A stretch of DNA of 64,000 bases, from contig NZ_JAHFVK010000001.1 in the NCBI RefSeq assembly GCF_018599195.1, positions 434,001 to 498,000 of the forward strand. The letters run 5' to 3'. Each line of letters opens with the position of its first letter. Position 1 is the stretch's first letter. This document shows positions 1-7,446 of this stretch, piece by piece. A model generated the notes under the pieces. The model did not search any database. It was not told the origin of the DNA and saw only the letters and a list, made by a program, of their open reading frames with translations. This DNA is from Croceibacterium selenioxidans (GTDB lineage Bacteria; Pseudomonadota; Alphaproteobacteria; Sphingomonadales; Sphingomonadaceae). The position numbers and the translations under genes were made by a program.

Positions 1-498
1 GGCTCGATGATGCGTAACGAGACTTACTACTTCGCCCGCGCCGGCACCTTCCTCGAGCGGGCGGACAACACGGCGCGTATTCTCGACGTGAAGTATTACC
101 TGTTGCTGCCGTCGCTCTCCTACGTCGGTACAGTCCTCGACACCGCGCAGTGGGACAATGTGCTGCGGTCCCTGTCCGGAGAGCGCGCTTATCGCTGGCT
201 TAACGCGGGGCGGATGGATGCGCGCTCGATCGCCCAGTTCGTCGTGCTCGACGACCGTTTTCCGCGCAGCCTGGCGTTTTCCTATGCGACAATGCGCGAG
301 AATCTCGGGGCGTTGGCGCGGCTGCACGGTCACGAGGGGCCGGCCGACGCGCTGATGCGGCAAGTCGATCAGCAGCTGACGGGCAAGACCATCGAAGAGA
401 TCTTCGACCAGGGGCTGCACGAGTTCCTGCTGCAGTTCATCCTTCGCAACCGTTCGGTCGCTACGGCGATTGCCGAGCAATATCGTTTCACCGCCTGA
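1..498 (+). CDS. Alpha-E domain protein, 5' end cut by the window
   Basis: This is the C-terminal 165 residues of an alpha-helical alpha-E protein (COG2307 type); the reading frame is open to base 1, so the N-terminal half lies outside. Family proteins are about 310 residues and nearly all helical. The visible part has the typical YFARAGTFLERADNTARIL helix and the conserved end helices. It is followed after 17 bases by a transglutaminase and then by an Anbu peptidase. These three families, with a circularly permuted ATP-grasp ligase, form a recurrent bacterial operon thought to make and process a peptide tag. The ATP-grasp gene would be expected just upstream, outside the window. The molecular role of alpha-E is unproven. 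Confidence 0.88.
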   Translation, partial: GSMMRNETYYFARAGTFLERADNTARILDVKYYLLLPSLSYVGTVLDTAQWDNVLRSLSGERAYRWLNAGRMDARSIAQFVVLDDRFPRSLAFSYATMRENLGALARLHGHEGPADALMRQVDQQLTGKTIEEIFDQGLHEFLLQFILRNRSVATAIAEQYRFTA

Positions 499-515
499 GG
501 TCGGGACTGACAGCC

Positions 516-1331
516 ATGCGCCTCGCCATTCGCCATACGACACGGTACCGCTTCGCGGAGCCGGTTGCCTACGGGCTCCAGCGGCTGCGGCTCATCCCCA
601 AGGGAACGCAGGGGCAGACCGTTCTCGACTGGACGATGGAATACGAAGGCGCGCGCGAAGAGCTGAGTTACGACGATCAGAATTTCAATCACGTGACGCT
701 GGTGTCGGTGATCGAGGGGGCAACGGAAGTCGTCATCTCCTGTCGGGGTACCGTCGTTACCGAAGATCGGGCCGGTGTCCTTGGACAGCACGCGGGCCAT
801 CTGCCCTTATGGGCCTTTCTCGGCCATACGAAGCTCACTCAACCCGGTCCGCGCATCAAGCAGCTCGTGGCCTCCGTGGGGCACAGCGACGATGGCGTTG
901 TGGCGACGTTGCACAATCTTTCCGCCGCCATCCGCGAGCGTGTAATCTACGATACCGGTCACACGATGGTTGATACCACCGCCGAGGACGCAGTGGCCGC
1001 GGGCCATGGGGTGTGCCAGGATCACGCGCAGATATTCATCGCCGCAGCGCGATGCCTCGAAGTTCCCGCGCGTTATGTCAGCGGCTACCTGATGATGAAC
1101 GACCGCGTGGAGCAGGAAGCGACCCATGCGTGGGCGGAAGCCTGGCTCGATGGCCTCGGCTGGGTTGGCTTCGACGTTTCCAACGGTATCAGCCCCGATC
1201 CGCGCTATGTCCGCCTTGCCACCGGACGCGATTATGCCGATGCGGCTCCCATCTCTGGCATAAACTATGGCGCCGTGACCGCGGACCTGTTTGTCGCACT
1301 GGCAGTGGAACAGCAGACCGTACAACAGTAA
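516..1331 (+). CDS. Transglutaminase-like cysteine protease of the Anbu operon
   Basis: A 271-residue protein with the bacterial transglutaminase N-terminal beta domain (about residues 1-90) and a transglutaminase core (about 140-225). The papain-like triad is visible: Cys167 in GHGVCQDHA, His204 in EATHAWAEAW and Asp220 in GWVGFDVSNG. No signal peptide is seen, so it probably acts in the cytoplasm, either as a peptidase or as an amide-forming enzyme. It lies between the alpha-E gene (17 bases upstream) and the Anbu gene (66 bases downstream), matching the known co-occurrence. Substrate unknown; the family and triad are clear. Confidence 0.9.
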   Translation: MRLAIRHTTRYRFAEPVAYGLQRLRLIPKGTQGQTVLDWTMEYEGAREELSYDDQNFNHVTLVSVIEGATEVVISCRGTVVTEDRAGVLGQHAGHLPLWAFLGHTKLTQPGPRIKQLVASVGHSDDGVVATLHNLSAAIRERVIYDTGHTMVDTTAEDAVAAGHGVCQDHAQIFIAAARCLEVPARYVSGYLMMNDRVEQEATHAWAEAWLDGLGWVGFDVSNGISPDPRYVRLATGRDYADAAPISGINYGAVTADLFVALAVEQQTVQQ

Positions 1332-1397
1332 CAGAGGGCGGCGGCCGATCGGCCGCGCAACTCGGGCCACTCGACAGGGCAGCAACAGGGGCAGGAC

Positions 1398-2162
1398 ATG
1401 ACGTATTGCGTAGGGATGAAGCTCGACGACGGTCTCGTCCTGATGAGCGATACCCGTACCAATTCGGGCGTCGACAACATCTCGGTCTTTCGCAAGATGT
1501 TCCATTGGACGAAACCGGGCGAGCGGCTGATCGCGATGATGACGGCCGGCAATCTCGCGACGACCCAAGCGGTCATCAGCAAGCTCGAAGAGCGATCGAA
1601 AGCGCCGGACGACAGGCAGAACTCCTTGCTCGAACTGCCAACCATGTTCCAGGTCGCCGCCGAAATCGGAAAGCTCCTGCGAGAGACCGTGCGCGAGATT
1701 CAGGACGAAAACGGCATGCAGGGCATGGGGCGCTTCACGGCCTCCATCATCGTGGCCGGGCAGATCAAGGGCATGGAGCCACGGCTGTTCATGATCTATC
1801 CGGAAGGAAACTTCATCGAAGCCAGCTTCGACACGCCCTTCTTCCAGATCGGAGAGACCAAGTACGGTCGCCCGATCCTGGTCCGCGGTTACGACAAGGA
1901 CATGAGCTTCGAGGACGCGGTCAAGCTGCTGTTCCTCAGCTTTGACTCAACGCTCAAGGCGAACCTTTCGGTGGGACTTCCATTCGATCTGCTGGTCGTC
2001 AAACGAGATGAGTTCAAACCGCTGCACGAGCGCCGGATCGAGTACGGCGATCCGTATTTTGACTCGATATCATCGGGCTGGGGCGAAGCGCTGCGGAGCG
2101 CATTCCATGTGCTTCCGGACTACACTTTTTACCAGAACGCGCCAGCCGCGAAAACTAAGTAG
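1398..2162 (+). CDS. Anbu proteasome-type peptidase
   Basis: A 254-residue Ntn-hydrolase of the Anbu (ancestral beta subunit, COG3484) family, related to HslV and the 20S proteasome beta subunit. Removing Met1 exposes Thr as the N-terminal nucleophile (MTYCVG). Asp18 (SDTR) and Lys33 (FRK), counted with Met1, sit where the proteasome Asp17 and Lys33 lie. No propeptide is present, as usual for Anbu. Anbu is known to form open helical or ring assemblies without a dedicated AAA partner. It ends the run alpha-E - transglutaminase - Anbu; an ATP-grasp peptide ligase is the expected fourth partner. Start chosen at the ATG that gives the Thr N-terminus. Confidence 0.93.
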   Translation: MTYCVGMKLDDGLVLMSDTRTNSGVDNISVFRKMFHWTKPGERLIAMMTAGNLATTQAVISKLEERSKAPDDRQNSLLELPTMFQVAAEIGKLLRETVREIQDENGMQGMGRFTASIIVAGQIKGMEPRLFMIYPEGNFIEASFDTPFFQIGETKYGRPILVRGYDKDMSFEDAVKLLFLSFDSTLKANLSVGLPFDLLVVKRDEFKPLHERRIEYGDPYFDSISSGWGEALRSAFHVLPDYTFYQNAPAAKTK

Positions 2163-2235
2163 TTTTACGTATATTGTTGAAAATATTGGGGATAACTCCG
2201 GTAATCTCATCCAGAATGGAGGTATATTTACCTAG

Positions 2236-2254
2236 GGGATAAGCCGTATATCCC
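2236..2254. promoter_or_regulatory. AT-rich intergenic region with a GGGATA/TATCCC inverted repeat
   Basis: Between the Anbu gene and the LuxR-type regulator (2163-2333) the base composition is far more AT-rich than the neighbours. It contains GGGATA (2236-2241) and TATCCC (2249-2254) separated by seven bases, with a third AGGGAT copy at 2266-2271. It could be an operator or autoregulatory site for the regulator that starts at 2334. No clean -35/-10 pair was identified. Confidence 0.3.
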
Positions 2255-2333
2255 TTCGTAACCATAGGGATTCACACCGAAACCGATGGGCCTCCTGATG
2301 CACGAGTGCGTTGTCGGCGGCATCGTGTTGTCC

Positions 2334-3062
2334 ATGAAAAGGACGACCCTTCACATCGTTGGCGGCGACAGCCGCTCCCGCGCCGAGCAGGCCCGTATCG
2401 CTTTCGCGTTGGGCCATCATGCGGAAGTCTATTCAGAGTTCGAGGAACTGGTCGACAGACCGCCGAACGAAGGGATCATCATTGCAGCCGATGACGGTGA
2501 GGCGGGCATGACCGGTTCGCTCATCAAGAAGTTCGGCGAACACGGCATCTGGCTTCCGGTGGTGGTTGCCTCTGACGAGCCGAAGATCGAGCGGGCCGTT
2601 TCCGCGATCAAGGCCGGTGCTATCGACTATCTGACTCTACCGCTGGAGATGGGCAGCTTCGTGCGTCGCCTGGCGGGAATCATCGCAGAGTCCCGCGAAT
2701 ACTCCGAACGTCGCCGGCGCGAAGTCTTCGCCCGCCGTTCGATCGCCATGCTCAGCCGTCGTGAACATGAAGTGCTCGAGCTGCTGAGCGCGGGGCGGTC
2801 CAACCGCGAGATCGGCAGCCTGCTCGACATCAGCCCGCGCACGGTTGAAATCCACCGTGGGAATATGATGACCAAGCTTGCCGCGGGTCACATTGCCGAC
2901 GCGATCCGCCTGTGGCTCGACGCCCAGTTCGAACTGCCTGCGACGCTGCCCGCGAACGCGAACGACGACATCAAGATCGACCAGGCGGTCGTTGCCGGAC
3001 GCATCCGGTCAAAGCGGACCACGGCACGCGCGCTGCGCGAGGCCCATCGTCAGCGGCAGTAG
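2334..3062 (+). CDS. LuxR/FixJ-type response regulator with degenerate receiver
   Basis: A 242-residue two-domain regulator. Residues 1-118 resemble a receiver and residues about 136-195 are a LuxR-type helix-turn-helix (LSRREHEVLELLSAG, then SNREIGSLLDISPRTVEIH). In the receiver, Asp53/Asp54 are near the phosphorylation position, but the N-terminal acidic pair is reduced to GGD and the conserved KP switch is TLPLE, with Leu in place of Lys. Activity may therefore not depend on normal phosphorylation. The ATG at 2334 is preferred because the frame before it lacks domain similarity. The 3' end overlaps the convergent extensin-like gene by 13 bases. No sensor kinase is nearby. Confidence 0.8.
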   Translation: MKRTTLHIVGGDSRSRAEQARIAFALGHHAEVYSEFEELVDRPPNEGIIIAADDGEAGMTGSLIKKFGEHGIWLPVVVASDEPKIERAVSAIKAGAIDYLTLPLEMGSFVRRLAGIIAESREYSERRRREVFARRSIAMLSRREHEVLELLSAGRSNREIGSLLDISPRTVEIHRGNMMTKLAAGHIADAIRLWLDAQFELPATLPANANDDIKIDQAVVAGRIRSKRTTARALREAHRQRQ

Positions 3063-3727
3063 GCCTTGGTCCCAATGACTCCCTCCACGTGGAGGTGGTC
3101 GTTGTGGGCGGAATTGTAGTCGGGCCCCAGCACCGTATCGAACCGTTTGCACGCGCTTTGCTGCACGGTGCGGAGGAATTGCTGTTCCTTCTCGGTACCA
3201 CCGAACCAGCCGCCCTTTACGGTAATCCGCCGTCCATCCTCGAGCACGAAACCCGAGACATCGATCGCCGCGCCGGTGGCGTGACCTGAGCGCCGCCCCG
3301 TGCCGGCGACATTGCGGCATGAATAGCTGCCCATCGTTTCGATCGTCCGAACCGGGGAGCCGAGAATTTGTCTCGCCGCGCGATCGACACCGTAGCGAGC
3401 CCAACCGCTGAACACCTGGCTGACTTCACAAGTCACCGGACCGATGTTCGACAGCCCCAGGTTGGCGCTGTCGGAGGCCAGGCTGCTAAGTTGGACCGAG
3501 CCCAGCAGACTGCAGCCCTGGCCTAGATACTGATCGTCCAGCGGTGTGTAGTGCGCCCCCATCTGCACGAGCCGGGACAGGCATTGTCCTGCCTCCGCGC
3601 TTCGTGGGGCCGGGAGAGCGAGCGGCTTGCTCGAACTCGCGGTGGTCTGCCGCCCACGTTCCTCGGGCACCGCGGAGCAACCCGCGACCAAGGCCGCGCA
3701 AATCAAGGCAAGTCCCGTCCTGACCAT
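3050..3727 (-). CDS. Extensin-like lipoprotein (peptidase M15-like fold)
   Basis: A 225-residue protein with a lipoprotein signal (ALVAGC, lipid Cys16), a low-complexity linker to about residue 40 and an extensin-like C-terminal domain. This domain has a D-Ala-D-Ala carboxypeptidase-like fold, with the metal-site style motifs GRRSGHATGAAIDVSGF and HNDHLHVEG. It probably acts on peptidoglycan in the periplasm. It is convergent and overlapping with the upstream regulator; no operon partner is evident. The exact substrate is not established for this family. Confidence 0.85.
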   Translation of the reverse strand: MVRTGLALICAALVAGCSAVPEERGRQTTASSSKPLALPAPRSAEAGQCLSRLVQMGAHYTPLDDQYLGQGCSLLGSVQLSSLASDSANLGLSNIGPVTCEVSQVFSGWARYGVDRAARQILGSPVRTIETMGSYSCRNVAGTGRRSGHATGAAIDVSGFVLEDGRRITVKGGWFGGTEKEQQFLRTVQQSACKRFDTVLGPDYNSAHNDHLHVEGVIGTKAYCR

Positions 3728-3829
3728 CTAACGCCATGATATCACGGCCTTCGATCCCAAGGAATCCCCTGAGACTACTTTCAGGGCGCGATCAGGGCGC
3801 GTAAGGCTCCGCACGCGCCGCCGGGCGCC

Positions 3830-4339
3830 TCAGGACTTACCGTTGTGAACGGCCTGGCTTTTCAAGGTGGCGCTGTTGGAAGCGAGCGAGTGGAGGTAGT
3901 GATGCCTCTCGTCGGACCCGGAGCGAAGCATTCCCAGATGTTCGCGCTGAGCTTCGGTTAGCCTGAACTTCACGTAGCCGCGTTCGATCAGGCATCGGTC
4001 GACGATCGATTGCAGGGCCTTGCGCAATTCCTCGATCCGTTCGGGAGCGCGGACGCTGTGGTTGATCTGCGCATAGGCATTGGCCTGGGCGAGGTAATCC
4101 GATGAGGTTCTGTCTGCTGTTTCCAGCCGGCGAGTACCCGTGACGAATACCTTCGCCTGCTCAGTGTCGGAAACGTCGGCGTAATAAGCCAGCTCGGCGC
4201 ATTCCACCGAGTCGGCACGATAGGTTTCGAAGTCGACGCCCGCGCGACCCCAGCTCTCTTCAGGCTTGGGGGCTGAGTGGGCAGGGCTCGCAAGGGCAAA
4301 TGCAATTGTTGCGGACAATGCCAGGTGAACGAAGCGCAT
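3830..4339 (-). CDS. Secreted protein of unknown function
   Basis: A 169-residue protein with a clear signal peptide (MRFVHLALSATIAFALASP, cleavage after AHSA). The mature part is helical and charged, with single Cys residues in SVECAELAYY and VDRCLIERGY that could form a disulphide. The start at 4339 is fixed by a perfect AGGAGG ribosome site at 4345-4350; the open frame continues upstream to 4459 but that part has no protein-like signal. It diverges from serC. I do not recognise the family. A hydrolase or envelope-stress role would be speculation. Confidence 0.7.
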   Translation of the reverse strand: MRFVHLALSATIAFALASPAHSAPKPEESWGRAGVDFETYRADSVECAELAYYADVSDTEQAKVFVTGTRRLETADRTSSDYLAQANAYAQINHSVRAPERIEELRKALQSIVDRCLIERGYVKFRLTEAQREHLGMLRSGSDERHHYLHSLASNSATLKSQAVHNGKS

Positions 4340-4401
4340 AGCGTCCTCCTTACCTAGGTTGCCGCAAAGATATTCCATTTCGTCCTTGCGGCCAAGGATG
4401 C

Positions 4402-4470
4402 TCGTCTCTAAGGGCCGCCGCGGGCCACGCGGTCCCAACGCCGCGCGTGCTCTCTGCAAGGAGAGACTAC
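4402..4470 (+). promoter_or_regulatory. serC leader: structured 5' UTR that can sequester the Shine-Dalgarno
   Basis: The serC 5' region contains a strong hairpin at 4412-4436 (GGG / CCGCG-GGCCA-CGCGG / CCC). It is followed by CTCTC (4450-4454) pairing with GAGAG (4461-4465), which covers the AAGGAG ribosome site at 4458-4463. An upstream GTCTCT (4404-4409) can pair alternatively with AGAGAC (4462-4467). A leader family called serC is known upstream of serC in Alphaproteobacteria. Placement and SD involvement fit, but membership was not tested with a covariance model. Confidence 0.5.
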
Positions 4471-5601
4471 ATGTCTGAGATTACGTTGCCGACGCGCAAA
4501 CCCGCGCGTCCGTTCTTTTCTTCCGGTCCCTGCGCGAAGCCGCCGGGATATTCCCCTGACAAGCTCGCCACCGAATCGCTGGGCCGCTCGCACCGCGCCA
4601 AGATCGGCAAGTCGCGCCTTCAATACTGCATCGACCTGATGCGCGAAGTGCTGCAGCTGCCCGATACGCACCGCATCGGTATCGTGCCCGGATCCGACAC
4701 CGGCGCCTTCGAGATGGCCATGTGGACCATGCTCGGCGCTCGCGGTGTGACGGCGCTTGCTTGGGAAAGCTTCGGTGAAGGTTGGGTCACCGATGTCGTC
4801 AAGCAGCTCAAGATCGAAGCGAACGTGATGCGCGCCGATTACGGCCAACTCCCCGACCTCGACAAGGTCGACTGGTCGGATGACGTCCTGTTTACCTGGA
4901 ACGGCACCACGTCCGGCGTTCGCGTTCCCGACGCCGAATGGATCCCGGCCGACCGGCAGGGCCTCAGCTTCGCCGATGCCACCAGCGCCGTGTTCGCCTA
5001 CGACATCCCGTGGGACAAGATCGATGTCGCCACCTTCTCCTGGCAGAAGGTGCTGGGTGGCGAGGGTGGCCATGGCGTGCTGATCCTCGGCCCGCGCGCC
5101 GTCCAGCGGCTGGAGGAATACACCCCCTCCTGGCCGCTGCCGAAGGTGTTCCGCCTCATGTCGAAGGGCAAGCTCGCTGAAGGCGTGTTCAAGGGCGAAA
5201 CCATCAACACTCCCTCGATGTTGGCGGTCGAAGACGCGATTTGGGCCCTCGAATGGGCAAAGGGTCTCGGCGGCCTCAAGGGCCTTCAGGCTCGATCCAA
5301 CGCCAACGCCGCTGCCCTCGACAAGATCGTGGCGGAGCGTGACTGGCTCGGTCACCTCGCGGTCGACCATGGTACCCGTTCCAAGACCTCGGTCTGCCTG
5401 ACTGTCGAGGGCGCCGACGCCGATTTCATCAAGGCCTTCGCCGGCCTGCTTGAGAAGGCCGACGCCGCTTACGACATCGCCGGATACCGCGACGCCCCTC
5501 CGGGCCTGCGCATCTGGTGCGGCGCGACCGTCGACACGGCGGATATCGAAGCGCTCGGTCCCTGGCTCGATTGGGCCTGGGCTTCGCTCAAGGCGGCCTG
5601 A
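4471..5601 (+). CDS. serC: Phosphoserine aminotransferase
   Basis: A 376-residue class V PLP aminotransferase that converts 3-phosphohydroxypyruvate and glutamate to phosphoserine, step two of serine biosynthesis (and an equivalent step in de novo pyridoxal phosphate synthesis). The PLP lysine is Lys193 in SWQKVLGGEGGHG. The N-terminal substrate region RPFFSSGPCAKPPGY is typical of the alphaproteobacterial SerC type. The ATG at 4471 follows AAGGAG with good spacing; an in-frame ATG 24 bases upstream has no ribosome site. serA follows 63 bases downstream, so the two are likely cotranscribed. Confidence 0.95.
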   Translation: MSEITLPTRKPARPFFSSGPCAKPPGYSPDKLATESLGRSHRAKIGKSRLQYCIDLMREVLQLPDTHRIGIVPGSDTGAFEMAMWTMLGARGVTALAWESFGEGWVTDVVKQLKIEANVMRADYGQLPDLDKVDWSDDVLFTWNGTTSGVRVPDAEWIPADRQGLSFADATSAVFAYDIPWDKIDVATFSWQKVLGGEGGHGVLILGPRAVQRLEEYTPSWPLPKVFRLMSKGKLAEGVFKGETINTPSMLAVEDAIWALEWAKGLGGLKGLQARSNANAAALDKIVAERDWLGHLAVDHGTRSKTSVCLTVEGADADFIKAFAGLLEKADAAYDIAGYRDAPPGLRIWCGATVDTADIEALGPWLDWAWASLKAA

Positions 5602-5664
5602 ACCCGTTTCCGGCGGACCTGAGGGTCCGCCGAACCACTCAATTGCTATTTGCAGGAGGCTTTC

Positions 5665-7248
5665 ATGACGAAGCCCAAAGTTCTCATTTCCGACAAAATG
5701 GATCCCAACGCCGCGCGCATTTTCGAAGAGCGGGGCTGCGAAGTGGACGTCATCACCGGCAAGACCCCGGAAGAGCTCAAGGAAATCATCGGCCAGTACG
5801 ACGGCCTGGCGATCCGCAGCTCGACCAAGGTGACCAAGGAAATCATCGACGCGGCCACCAACCTCAAGGTGATCGGCCGCGCCGGCATCGGCGTCGACAA
5901 CGTCGACATCCCCTATGCCAGCTCCAAGGGCATCGTGGTGATGAATACCCCGTTCGGCAACTCGATCACCACCGCCGAGCACGCTATTGCGCTGATGTTC
6001 GCGCTGGCTCGTCAGCTTCCGGAAGCCAATGCCCAGACCCAGGCGGGCCTGTGGCCGAAGAACGGCTTCATGGGCGTCGAAGTCACTGGGAAGACTCTCG
6101 GCCTGATCGGCGCCGGCAACATTGGCTCGATCGTCGCCGACCGGGCCCATGGCCTGCGCATGAAGGTCGTTGCCTACGATCCGTTCCTGTCGCCCGAGCG
6201 TGCGGTTGAGATGGGCGTGGAGAAGGTCGAGCTCGACGACCTGCTGGCCCGTGCCGACTTCATCACGCTGCACACGCCGTTGACCGACCAGACCCGCAAC
6301 ATCCTCAGCCGCGAGAACCTCGCCAAGACCAAGAAGGGCGTGCGCATCGTCAACTGCGCTCGCGGTGGTCTGGTCGACGAGGAAGCGCTCAAGGATTTGC
6401 TCGATTCCGGCCACGTCGCCGGTGCCGCGCTCGACGTGTTCGTGACCGAGCCGGCCAAGGAGCACGCGCTGTTCGGCACGCCGAACTTCGTGGCGACCCC
6501 GCACCTCGGCGCCTCGACTAACGAAGCGCAGGTCAACGTCGCGCTGCAGGTCGCCGAGCAGCTCAGCGACTACCTGGTCAATGGCGGCGTCACCAACGCG
6601 CTCAACGTGCCTTCGCTGAGCGCCGAAGAGGCGCCGAAGCTCAAGCCCTACATGGCGCTGGCCGAAAAGCTGGGCAGCCTGGTCGGCCAGCTGACCACCG
6701 GCTCGGTACCGCGGGTTTCGATCCACACCGAAGGTCATGCCAACGAGCTCAATATCAAGCCGATGGTTGCCGCCGTGCTGGCCGGGTTCCTGCGCGAGCA
6801 GTCGGACACGGTGAACATGGTCAACGCCCCGTTCCTGGCCAAGGAGCGCGGCATCGAGGTGCGTGAAGTGCGGACCGAGAAGGAAGGCGATTACCACACG
6901 CTGCTGCGCGTTTCGGTCAAGACCGATGCGGGTGAACGCTCGGTTGCGGGCACGCTGTTCAGCAACGCCGAGCCGCGCCTTGTCGAACTGTTCGGCATCA
7001 AGGTCGAGGCCGAACTGGCGGGCCACATGATGTACATCGTCAACGAGGACGCTCCGGGCTTCATTGGCCGCATCGGCACGCTCCTGGGTGAAAACGGCAT
7101 CAACATCGGCACTTTCAACCTTGGCCGTCGCGAAGCCGGTGGCGAGGCGGTATTGCTGCTGTCTGTCGACGGCGAAGTTCCGGCCCACGTGCTGGAGAAG
7201 GCCCGCACCCTGCCGGGCGTCAAGCGCGCCATGGCGCTGGCGTTCTGA
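5665..7248 (+). CDS. serA: D-3-phosphoglycerate dehydrogenase
   Basis: A 527-residue enzyme that oxidises 3-phosphoglycerate to phosphohydroxypyruvate with NAD, the committed step to serine. It has the long form: catalytic and Rossmann domains (GLIGAGNIGSIVADRA), the active-site signatures NCARGGLVDEEAL and HLGASTNEAQ, an intervening domain, and a C-terminal ACT domain (about 455-527, HMMYIVNEDAPGFIGRIG) for feedback control by serine. The start at 5665 has AGGAGG five bases upstream. It is the distal gene of serC-serA and ends just before a strong hairpin. Confidence 0.96.
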   Translation: MTKPKVLISDKMDPNAARIFEERGCEVDVITGKTPEELKEIIGQYDGLAIRSSTKVTKEIIDAATNLKVIGRAGIGVDNVDIPYASSKGIVVMNTPFGNSITTAEHAIALMFALARQLPEANAQTQAGLWPKNGFMGVEVTGKTLGLIGAGNIGSIVADRAHGLRMKVVAYDPFLSPERAVEMGVEKVELDDLLARADFITLHTPLTDQTRNILSRENLAKTKKGVRIVNCARGGLVDEEALKDLLDSGHVAGAALDVFVTEPAKEHALFGTPNFVATPHLGASTNEAQVNVALQVAEQLSDYLVNGGVTNALNVPSLSAEEAPKLKPYMALAEKLGSLVGQLTTGSVPRVSIHTEGHANELNIKPMVAAVLAGFLREQSDTVNMVNAPFLAKERGIEVREVRTEKEGDYHTLLRVSVKTDAGERSVAGTLFSNAEPRLVELFGIKVEAELAGHMMYIVNEDAPGFIGRIGTLLGENGINIGTFNLGRREAGGEAVLLLSVDGEVPAHVLEKARTLPGVKRAMALAF

Positions 7249-7259
7249 ACAACCTTGAA

Positions 7260-7291
7260 CCGCTCACCCTTCGCATGAGAAGGGTGAGCGG
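7260..7291 (+). terminator. Perfect 13-bp hairpin after serA
   Basis: The arm at 7260-7272 (CCGCTCACCCTTC) is exactly complementary to 7279-7291, with a six-base loop. It lies 12 bases after the serA stop. There is no T-run, so it may be a 3'-end stabiliser, a processing site or a weak terminator, not a classical intrinsic terminator. Confidence 0.55.
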
Positions 7292-7437
7292 CTAGGGCCT
7301 GCCTTGGGGGGTTGGAAACATCGTGATAGCAGAGGGAAGCTCGCTGGGTAGGAGCGACACGCAGCGCGGGCTTGGTTGCCCGTGCAAGCGGCGCGAACGC
7401 CGTCACGACGCTTCCAACCCTCCAAGGCAGGCTCTAG
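7292..7437 (+). ncRNA. Candidate structured RNA between serA and hisZ
   Basis: Bases 7292-7317 and 7412-7437 form a 26-bp inverted repeat with only two non-Watson-Crick positions, both G-U in RNA on the plus strand. Inside, TCGTGA (7321-7326) pairs with TCACGA (7403-7408). An 8-bp hairpin with loop TTGGTT and a small CGGCG-CGAA-CGCCG hairpin occupy the 3' half. The result is one long interrupted rod of about 146 nt, a size and shape compatible with 6S-type RNA, although identity is not shown. It could instead be an mRNA element of hisZ, whose start lies 10 bases further on. Confidence 0.42.
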
Positions 7438-7446
7438 GGGGCTCCA

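Noticed and set aside
4408-7188. A 926-codon open frame on the minus strand
   Set aside because: It is fully antisense to serC and serA, has biased low-complexity composition and no domain signal. Third-position GC bias keeps such antisense frames open.
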